Below are positions 24,400-35,000 of a stretch of 64,000 nucleotides of DNA, one piece after another (position 1 is the stretch's first letter; the number at the start of each line of letters is the position of its first letter). Under the pieces are notes generated by a model. That model saw nothing but the letters and a program-made list of their open reading frames with translations, had not been told where the DNA came from and made no database searches. The stretch spans positions 1,314,501 through 1,378,500 of the forward strand of contig OU015658.1 of NCBI GenBank assembly GCA_907165275.2. The letters run 5' to 3'. Origin of the DNA: Zygaena filipendulae. Taxonomy: Eukaryota > Arthropoda > Insecta > Lepidoptera > Zygaenidae. The position numbers and the translations under genes were made by a program.

Positions 24400-25100
24400 A
24401 GGGACGTTGATTGTTGAGGAGTTCTCCTGGTACGTCATCATCAGTTCCACTTTACCATATACATTGTGACGAGCATAAATTATTTAGGAACCATATTAAA
24501 GTTAACGAATCGGAACTCGTGAAATACCTTTTATTGAGTAGTTCCGATGACCATCTGTGGTCTTCATCATCAGTTTCACTTCTTCAAATTTTGCTTTCCA
24601 AAAGCAAATAAACGATTTACTATAAAAAATACAAAAATCGCTATAGGTGTGTGTAATTTTTGAAGAGTTCTCTTGATTTCTCCATGATTCCATCATCAGG
24701 TTCTCGATTTGGTGACAATGGGACCAACTTGGGAGTATACCCTTTCAAACAACAAAATCAATTTTCTAAATCGGTCCAATCGAAACCCGTGAAATACGTA
24801 TTATTGTTGAGTAGTTCCGATGAACACTTGTGGTCTTCATGATCAGTTCCACTTCTTCAAATTTTGCTTTCCGAAAGCAAATGAACGATTTACTATAAAA
24901 AATACCCAAATCGCTATAGGTGTGCCTATTATTTTTGAAGAGTTCCCACGATTTTCCCAAGATCTTTTGAGGATAATAAAGATTCTTAAACCATAAGATC
25001 CCATCATCAGATCCCACTTGGTGGCAATAGGACCTAATTGGGAGTATACGCTTTCAAACAAAAAATGAATTTTCGAAATCGTTCCAACCCTAGCTTCGAG
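24400..25100. repeat. ~270-bp tandem array inside the hAT element
   Basis: Units share TTTACTATAAAAAATAC, CAAATCGCTATAGGTGTG, TTTTTGAAGAGTTC and the TTCTTCAAATTTTGCTTTCC block. About two and a half units are present, diverged by small indels. Several overlapping open frames here are by-products of the array. Confidence 0.7.
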
Positions 25101-25349
25101 TAATATAAAAAAAAAAAAAACATACAGCCGAATGCGTAACCTCCTCCTTTTTGGAAGTCGGTTAAAAAATCGCGAAACATACACACAGATAATATAATAC
25201 ATACATAAGCTCAATTCAGATGCTCTCAATATGAAGCACTTAAATTTTATTAATGGACTTTTTTGTCTATCCTGTTAATTCAAAAAATTTCATGGTGCAA
25301 CCAAATTGCCCCCCCTCAACCAAATCCTGGATCCGCCCCTGTATAGGTT

Positions 25350-26089
25350 AGTAGTCTACACCACAAATTAACTAGACATAGGTCTACACTCGTCACTCTC
25401 TACACTTTACGTCTTCAATAAGTATTTATAATCACTAGTTTCTCTTTTGGTTAAATATTTTAAGGCGTAACGTGATCATAAATAAAAATGTCTTATTTTA
25501 GTAAAGGGTAGAAGTCACAATATTCAACTTTGGCACCATTGGTAACAAGAACAACAGCTATGAGCTGAAGACGATTTTTATTTCTAAAATTTACTAACTT
25601 ATGGTTACACAAGTAAGGGGCCTCTGTAGTCCGGGGGCCCCGTGATAGGGCTACCGCCGCCGTGCTACGTCCCTGGCCACTCCCTGCTAACCTAACACGA
25701 GTCACGACCACAAATTAATTAGACTTATGGTCACGACTCACGAGTCACGGTTGTTTTTAATTTGTCGTCGTATACTCTGTGGTCTACAGACTAACAACTT
25801 AGAAGATAAATAGCAACACCAGGAGATTGATGTCAATTGTTGGCCTAAAGGACATGTATCCATGGCCGTTAAATAAATAAAAAAAAAAATTAAAAAAGAT
25901 GTCAATTGTCAAAAATACAACAAAAATCGTAATCGTAAAAACTGAAAAGGCCTTTGGAACTTGAGTTAAAACCAAAGATTTAAGATTTTAATTTTAAATT
26001 AATAAACCCAAAAAACACGTACATTTCCATTCTGTTATGATCTTACTCCATCCGGAAATCTGTGCTTCAAATTGTAACATTGTTTTGCC
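25350..26089. other. CASD1 upstream region
   Basis: This is the remaining non-element interval between the hAT insertion and the CASD1 start, expected to hold the CASD1 promoter and 5' UTR. Around 25610-25690 it is GC-richer. A short A-rich tail near 25880-25905 (after ATGGCCGTTAAATAAATAA) looks like a retroelement end. Confidence 0.45.
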
Positions 26090-29000
26090 ATGGGCTCCTC
26101 AAATAAGAAATCATCAGCTGAATGGTTTATAGACCAGCTTAATGTGAAAAATGCGAAGCTGTTGGCGTTCTGTTTGGTGATTGGATTCATAGGATATCAT
26201 GGCATCCTTCATCTAAGATATGGTGAGTAATAAAACATACTCGTATTCTGCTATTATGGTATGTCGTCGTACAAATTTTTCTAAGTACTTAAAGAATATT
26301 TATTGAACAAATTTATTTGTAGTTAGATGCAATTTTATTATTTAGCACTTTGTGAAAAACTATGCAACCAATTACAATTTCGTAATTTTACCAAAAATGC
26401 CAATTACAGCATTCGTTTTCTCTCACAAAACCTAGTACATAGTATATAAAACTTTATTATGTTTTTTCTCTGTCAGGTCCAGATTCCTGTACATGGCTTC
26501 TAACTTCAGGTCGTTACAAGGGTGACCATGAATGGCAGCCCTATGGCTGTATGCTGCATAGGTATTCCAAAACGTAAGTCACAAATGTTCCTATTTTTCA
26601 CAGCTTTCATAATATTATAACCATCTCAAATAATTCTTCTGAACATTGTAAGTCAATTGAAATGGGAGAAAAATAAATATTTTGAATGAAACTGTTTAAT
26701 AATTTTATTTATTTGGCATTTGTTCATCAATATTATATTCGTGAAGGATATAAACAACAGGTTTATCTATGTTTTTCAACACTTTCAGGGAAAAAAGAAA
26801 AATATAAATTTATATTTTTCTTTTTTATATTATTTTATTATTTTTATTTATATGTATGTATGCTAAGATATTTAATTACTAATTTTTGACATTGAGCATT
26901 GATCAATATGATAAAACTATTTATATGTATTGTGTATTGAATTAAAATATTGTATTTAACTGGTAAATCTTCTCAAGCACCACCAAGTACACTTTCTGAA
27001 CATCATGAAGGTTGACTGGCAGACAATGCCACTGTGGCAATAAGTCCGCGTTCTATACCCTGTTGTGCAAGAAACTTAAATAAATAAATATTTGCTAAGA
27101 TTAAAAAAAAAATCTATTTATAATTAATTCACAATAGATGTGCATTTTTATGAATTGCATTGTGAACCCTAAAAACATACTACCCTACTCTGATTGCAGA
27201 GATGCCAGGCGATGTCTCAGGTACCTCGCGTTCTGGGACAAATACAACAGTTTCGCCTTCATCGGGGACTCTCGTATGGAGCAGTTGTATGAGTACTTTA
27301 TTGGTGAGAATGCACTTATTTCAGCAGTTTTCTGATGCACTGTTCAAACGCTCAATTAAATCATACTTATGAATTATTTTATGAATATACTATGTTCAAT
27401 AAATAAATTGAGCAGTATTTATAGGTTTTTTTGACTTGGAGTTTTAACTATCAGTTTATTTTAATTTATTTTACGTAACTAATCCACCATACAACGATAG
27501 TATATCGTTTGCAGGTATACTCAAGAGTCGGTACGACGCGGACTCCGCATACTCCACCAAGGACCACCGAACGCCGAACTACACTTACGTCGACCACAAA
27601 CTGAGGCTGTCCGTCAAGTTTATATGGAGCGACGGCGTGTCCCAGACTATGGTTGATCAGTTCAGGATGTGGTGCGTATTTGTACCTATACAACGTGTTA
27701 ATCCCCATTTAAAAAAACTAATAATAATATGATTAAAATATAAATTATGTCGAAAAATTAATAGTCTAAAAGTTATTCAACATTAGTTTGGAGGTGACTT
27801 AATCTACGAAATTTCAAGCGCTGCGCCCGCGCCTACGTGTCAATGACCGATTCGATTTTTTTGCTACGGGCGGCGTACGCGGCAAATTATTTAGATATGG
27901 GCTAGTAAAAATTAAAAAATATAACCTGTATTAAAGTTAAAACATGGTGCGATCGATTTGGAAGTCGATTCTGAACAAACTACTAAGTTTTTAGTCAATT
28001 CATTAACATGTTGTATATACATTTACAAGGTTGTGTAAAAGGCCATGGTTGGAGGAAAAATACTGTGTTTGTTGTAGACTAGCTGTCCCCCACGGTGTCA
28101 CTCGCGGTAATTTCGGAGTTCCCGCGGGAATTCCAGGATAAACTATACATATAAACCTTCCTCTTGAATCACTCTATCTATTGGTGAAAACCGCACGAAA
28201 ATCCATTCAGTAGTCTTTGAAATTACCTCGAACATACAGATTGACAGACAGATAGACGCGGCAGAGGACTTTGTTTTAATATGTAAGTATAGCAAGTTTT
28301 ACTGAAAGCCAAAGGATCTATTCTTTATTTTCAAATTAGTTTAGTACTACTTAAGTAAATCATAAAAGCTTCGGTTAGTTACCTCATACAGTACTCTATT
28401 ATCTCTCTGCTTAGTGAAATCGGTGAATAATGATACGATATTTCATAAAACATACGTTTTTACGAAATATTGTATCATTTTCCCAATTATAGAAATCAAA
28501 ATTAGACCTCAACACATTAGACTTATAGTCTAAATTCCTTTACAGGCAGCGTTCGGATCAACCGCCCTCGGTCATAGTCGCCAGTTCCGGCCTCCAACTG
28601 CTCAGGAGTCGGAACACGACAGAAATAACTATTGAGGAATACAAAAGGAACCTTACGCGGTTGGTGCAGGACATAGATTCGCTCGCCGCGCGCAACGCCC
28701 AGGTGTTGTGGAAACTGATGGAGGCTGTCGATACGGCCAGCTTGAAAGATGAAAACAAGAGGATCACCAACAGCGACATCGACGCTTACAACGCGGCTGC
28801 CATGGAGGTAAGCGATATCCGTCATCACTAACCATCTGTGAATTGCAAATTGAACAAAGTGCGTATAATCCTCACGATATCATAAAGTCCTTTGCCGCGT
28901 CTTTCTGTTCGCGATAAACTCAAAACTACTCAACGGATTTTCATGCGCTTTTCACCAATAGGTAGAGTGAATAAAGAGGAAGGCTTATAGACATAGTTTA

Positions 29001-32000
29001 TCATGGAATTCCCACGGGAACTTCGAAATTACTGCGGGTGAAACTAGTACTAACTAATATAACTGCAAATGTGAGTTTGTTTGTTAAGCTTTCACACGTT
29101 AACTACTCAGCCGTTAATTTTTTTTCCAACAAATTTTGCACACACATGTTATCAGGGATACAGAAAAGAACATAGGATACTTTTCACACCGAAATTGCGG
29201 CCGAAACTCCGAAATCAACGCGGGAGAAACCGCGGGGCACAGCTAGTAGGTAAAAAGGGCCGGCCGACAGATGATGGGTGTGAGCGCGGCGTGCGTGTGT
29301 ACTATGTGTCTATGGGTGTATATGTGTCTAGGTGTATTGTATGTCTAGGTGTATATGGTGATTGTGTGGGACGTCGCGTGGTCGTCAGATGGTAGGCGAG
29401 AGCGCGGCGCACATGTGCCTATGTGTCTAGATTGTATGTCTAGGTGTATTTGTATGTACATAATATATGGATTAGGGTGTGAAATTTTGTGTGGTCGTCA
29501 GATGGTGGGCGCGGCGCGCTTGTGCACGTGTGCCTATGGGTGTATATGTGTCCAGGTGTATATGTGTCCAGGTGTACATGTGTCCAGGTGTATAGGCTAG
29601 TTTCCTGGGTAAAAAAATCAAAATTCTATTTAGTCCGTCAGTTAGATAATAAAAAAATAAAAGACACGTATTTTTTGCTTTTTTTAAAATAATGGAAATA
29701 TGCATAGATAAAGCGCATTAAAGTTTAGGGTGGGAGACTTGTGTCGTCACAGCTCGCTATAACGTGCGAACAAACTGTAGCGAGGCGTGACGTCATGTGA
29801 AATTTCGACTTGATATATCTCCGTTATTTTTTGGTTACATAAAAAATAAAAAAATACGTGTCCAATATTTTTTAATAATCTACAAAACGGACTAAAAATA
29901 AAAATTTAGGAAACTAGCCTATTGTATGTATACGTATATGATGATGGTGTGCGACGTGGCGTGGCCGCCAGATGGTGGGTGTGAGCGCGGCGCGCGTGTG
30001 CACTGTGTGTCTATGTGTGTATACAGTATATATGTCAGGTGTATTGTATGTCTAGGTGTATGTGTAGTGTGTATATGTATGATGACGGTGGTGGACGTGG
30101 CGCGGCCGCCAGATGCTGGGCGTGAGCGCGGCGCGCGTGTGGCGCTCGGCGCGGCTGGTGGCGCGCGGCGCGCTGCGGCCGGACGGCGTGGCGCTGGCGC
30201 AGCGCGCGCTCGCGCACGACGCGCAGATCCTGCTCAACATGTTCTGCAACGACCACATGAACTTCAACGACGGCTCGTGCTGCGCCCAGCCGGAGCCGTA
30301 CACGCGCCTGCAGGTGCTCACGTTCGCCATGTTCCTCGTTTGGTACGTTTATACCTATATACGTTCAGTGAGAGGAATGAATGAATGAATTTGTCTTTTT
30401 TTTCACTTTGAACTCGCTCAATCGAACACTGTAAACATCTCGCAAGCTAACAAACTAATCACACTCAAAAATCAAAATTAAAACTAAGCATCTAACGAGC
30501 TAACACTCTAATCACGTTTGCAATTCAAAATCAACACCTAGTGACGAGCTAACAAACTAATTTGTCTCGATATTCGAACTAAATACTTAGCGAGCCATCA
30601 AACTAATCAAACTTGATGTTCGAACTAAACAGCTGGCGAACTAACAAAATAACCACACTCATAGTTTGAAATAAACACCTAATAGTCTAGACACTGGGCT
30701 TCACTATGATCATAACACGTCATTAAGATATCGCGCCGGAATAATTATTTTTATTTCGTGTTGAAAGAAATATCACTTTACAAAAAATACGTTACAAACG
30801 TGTCTAATTGTATACAGAATATTAATCCTACTAATATTATAAATGTGAAAGTGTGGATGTTTGGATGTTTGTTACTCAATCACGCAAAAACGGCTGAATG
30901 GATTTGGATGAAATTTGCACGTGCACGTTGCAGGGGTACAGAGAAGAACATAGGGTACTTTTTATCCCGGACTTCCCGCGGGAACTCGCGGGAAATTACC
31001 GCGGATGAAACCGCGGGGCGAAGCTAGATTCTCATATTTTGACATCTGGAGCATTTATTATGTTGTCTTAGGGCCGATTTTTCAATCGTCAGATAAACAG
31101 TTAGATAGTACTTATTCGACAGATAGCAAAATATTACATTTTTCAATCGTCAGATAGGCTCTATCTGGGCAATAAGGGCCCTAACTGAGGAATAAATCTA
31201 TCTGCCGGTTTGACGGCCAGATAGGCGGCTATTCGATAGATAAAACAGATCCATTGACGTTGAGTTTGAGGTTATTTCTTCTTTTTCTAAAGTAATATGA
31301 AAATTATGAAAGTTTTCGATACTGTTGACGATCTCGCAATCGAAGAAGAGGCTATAATGTATGAACATTTAAAACTGAAAGGAAATAAAGAGTAGTCAGA
31401 CCAAGGCCGGACCAGTTTGCTATGTGGGATTCAAAAGAAATTCATAGCCGTTTCAGACTTAAAAGAATCTGTACCTACTATATTTGCTTCCCCTGATAAG
31501 GGATAAAATTATACACGAAACACAAGTAAAGTCCAGCAAATTTTTACAATAAATAATAGTAAGTTAGTAGCTAGGCAACGGGATGCACCACGAAAAAAAA
31601 GGTTGGATTTGCTATCTTCTTCTAACACAGTACGACGTATGCGTCTTTCACGCTCCTACAGTATTACAGTGAAGTTGGCAACAAAAATCCTCGGTTAGCT
31701 ATTCGCTTGCTATCTAGCCATTGAAAAATGCAACAGTTTTATTTGTCCTTTTATCAGTCAGATAAATTTATTCGCTAGTTAGTTATTAGTCGAGTTATCT
31801 GACGATTGAAAAATCGGCCCTTAGTGAATAAAGGCCCCGATTACACTCGAAATTGAAACTAAACCCTCGCCGAGTGAACACATTCGAATTGAAAAAAAAA
31901 AAACACGCGAGCCAAGGAAACCGATCGCATGCAGCTCTGTCACCAAACGGTGTCTCATTTCCAGTGCAGTAGTGGCCGTGGGCAAACGCCTGTACCAGTG

Positions 32001-35000
32001 CTCGCACGCGCTGCAGCGGCGGCTGGGCGGGTACGCGCCCGTGCAGGTGGTGCAGGCGCCGCCGGGGGAGGGGCCGGGGCCGGCGGGGGTGCCGGGGGTG
32101 GCGGGCGCGCCCTCCCCCTCCCCCTCGCCGGTGGACGCCCTCGCCCGCCTGGGCACGATCATGGCGTACTTCTACCTGTGCGACAGAACCAACTTCTTCA
32201 TGAAGGAGAACAAATACTACTCCGAGTGGAGTTTCTGGTTGCCGGTCGGTTACGTGTTCGCGCTGGGCTTATTCTTCACCGACGTCTCCGCTTCTAGTAG
32301 GTGAGTTTGCAATGTCTATATTGAATTCAATTCAATTTAATGTTTATAAATAAAATATGATATTTATTTACCCGCGTTAAACTGCAAAATTCTTATTTTG
32401 CATTTTCAAATTCAGCGTTCGCCGAAAGGTTATTGTTTTATTGTATAAAAATATAAAACCTGCCAAAGACCTTTCATGAGGTTTAAAACAGTGACACTCC
32501 CAAATGTTTTATTAAAACATCGTAATAATGCGTCCCAAGTTCAGCTGTATGTACTTACCTTCCTTTGCCTTGAAATAATGCGTCCCAAGTTCAGCTGTAT
32601 GTACTTACCTTCCTTTGCCTTCCCCGGAATGGTAAAATTTAAAAAGAAAACATTCATCACCAGGGTGCTGAACCGCGAGCAGACGAACGAATGGAAGGGC
32701 TGGATGCAGCTGGTGATCCTGGTGTACCAGGTCACCGGCGCCAGCAAGGTGCAGCCCATCTACATGCTGGTGCGCGCGCTGGTGTCCGCGTACCTGTTCC
32801 TCACCGGCTACGGCCACTTCCACTACACGTGGACGACCGGCGACGCGGGCCTGGTGCGCTACTTCCGCGTGATCTTCAGGCTCAACTTCCTCACCATAGT
32901 GCTGTGCCTGACCATGAACAGGCCGTACCAGTTCTACAGCTTCATACCGCTCGTCTCCTTCTGGTATACGCTGGTGAGTTGATCTATACATCCTGCTAAT
33001 GTTATAAATGTGAAAGTGTGGATGTTTGGATGTTTGTTACTCAATCACGCAAAAACGGCTGAAAGGATTTGGATGAAATTGGATTGGCATGCACGTTGTC
33101 AGGGGTACAAAGAAAGACATGGGGTACTTTTTATCCCGGAATGCCCGCGGGAACTACCGCGGGTGAAACCGCGAGGCGCAGCTAGTCTATACATATAAAT
33201 AAAATTTAAGTGTCTGTTTGTAATTTCAAATTAACAGCATTTCACTAAATGAAATATATAAAATAAATAAAAAATAAAACTATGAAAGTACATATATACG
33301 GTACTTACATTAAAAACCAAGTTTTAGAAATTTTTCTCTGTCTGTCTGTCTGTCTGTTTATTCCGGCTAATTTCTGAAACGGCTGGACCGATTTTAACGT
33401 GACTTTCACTGGAAGATAGCTGATGTTATAAGAAGTAACTTAGGCAACTTTTATTTTCGAAAAAAAAAAAAATCCCGCGGGAATTCCGAAACTCATGCGG
33501 GTTAAACCGCGGGGCACAGCTACTATTATAATAATAATATCAATAATTTATTTGTTTAAGACATAGTTTGTCATAATGGTATGTTTTGAAAGCAAAATTG
33601 TGTCCTATTTCCATGCTAAACTGGGCCCTAATTCGCTATGATCAACAATATTTCTTACCTATAACTCGCTTCCCAACAACACTATCACAAACGCTCCAGA
33701 TGCCTAAATACTAAGGACTAGCCGTCCCACCCGCGATAATTTCGGAGTTTCGACGGGAATTCCGGATTACAATATACCAATATAGCCTAGCCTATTAATG
33801 GTGAAAGAATTTTTGAAATCGGTCCAGTAATTTTTGAGTTAAATCGTAACAAACCATCAGACAAACAAACAAACACAAAATCAAATCTTTCCTCTTTATA
33901 ATATTAGTATAGATTAATATTCTGTTTCTTTATGCCATACTAGCTGACCCTCGTGGTTTCACCCGCGATAATTTCGAACTTCCCCCGGAATTGATCCATA
34001 CAAACTTTTCAACCCCTTTTCGTCCCCTTAGAGGTTGAACTTTCAAAAATCCTTTCTTATCGGATGCCTACGAGAACACACCCTCCAAGTTTCAGGTCTC
34101 TACGATCAGCGGTGTAGGCTGTGCGTTGATCCATCAGTCATTCAGGACAAAGGATTTTATATTATATACTACTAGCTGTCCCCCGCGATTTCATCCGCGG
34201 TAATTTCGGAGTTCCCGCGGAGGTTGCGGGAAAAAAGTACTCTATGTCCTTCAGTTCCCGAGGGAATTCCGGGATAAAAACTATCCTATCTTTTAAGTTG
34301 GCCTATATTATGAATGGTTACAAAATTTTATCAAAATCCGTTCAGTAGTTTCGGAGTCCATCGCGGACAAACAACGTGACACGTGATTTATATATATTAG
34401 ATTAGATTTATTTATTTATTTATTTATTAGGAATAGTACACAGCTCAAAATAATAATAATAAGTACATTTTTTTTATACATTAAGAAGGCCAATTACGAC
34501 TATCCAACAAAAAATTGCAATTCCTTACTAAATACTGGTACAAATCAACAAATCAACAAGTGACACGTTCTTATCCATTATCATGTCACACCATACATCA
34601 ATCATACCACATCATATCGTATCTTATCACAACAATTCACGTCATATCCTACCATGCCATTCCTATACAATACAATACCACACCATACCGCATTCCTCCC
34701 TACCATACAATACCACAATCCAGACCATATCTCGTCCTCCATACCCAATCATTACGTATCATACCGCATCACGTCATACCCACTATGCTATATTACAGTA
34801 GATAGTAGATACACAGTAGATATACAGTAGATAGATAGAAGATTAGTATTAGTATAGAAGACACGTTGTAAACGTATTTCTCGGCGCAGATGTTCGGCAT
34901 CCTGGCGCTGCCGCCGCACGCGCCGACGGCGGGCGGGCTCGCGGCGGACCCGCGGCCGCTGCAGCACCAGCACCAGCACCTGTACGCGGCGCTGAAGGCG

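Larger units (their letters stand above)
22301..25341. mobile_element. hAT-type element, 3,041 bp, no intact transposase
   Basis: The 16-bp inverted ends CAGGGGCGGATCCAGG are perfect, and TATAGGTT flanks both sides exactly (22293-22300 and 25342-25349). Subterminal G and C runs can form a hairpin at each end. The longest frame (22751-23233) has no hAT dimerisation or catalytic block that I recognise, so the copy is non-autonomous. Inside are a nested inverted-repeat element (about 23870-24250), a ~270-bp tandem array and a LINE-tail motif. It separates the divergent UBE2W and CASD1 starts. Confidence 0.88.

Noticed and set aside
32605..32991. Minus-strand frame opposite CASD1 exon 8
   Set aside because: It is a mirror of the GC-rich coding exon. 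The plus-strand frame matches CASD1 with correct splice sites.
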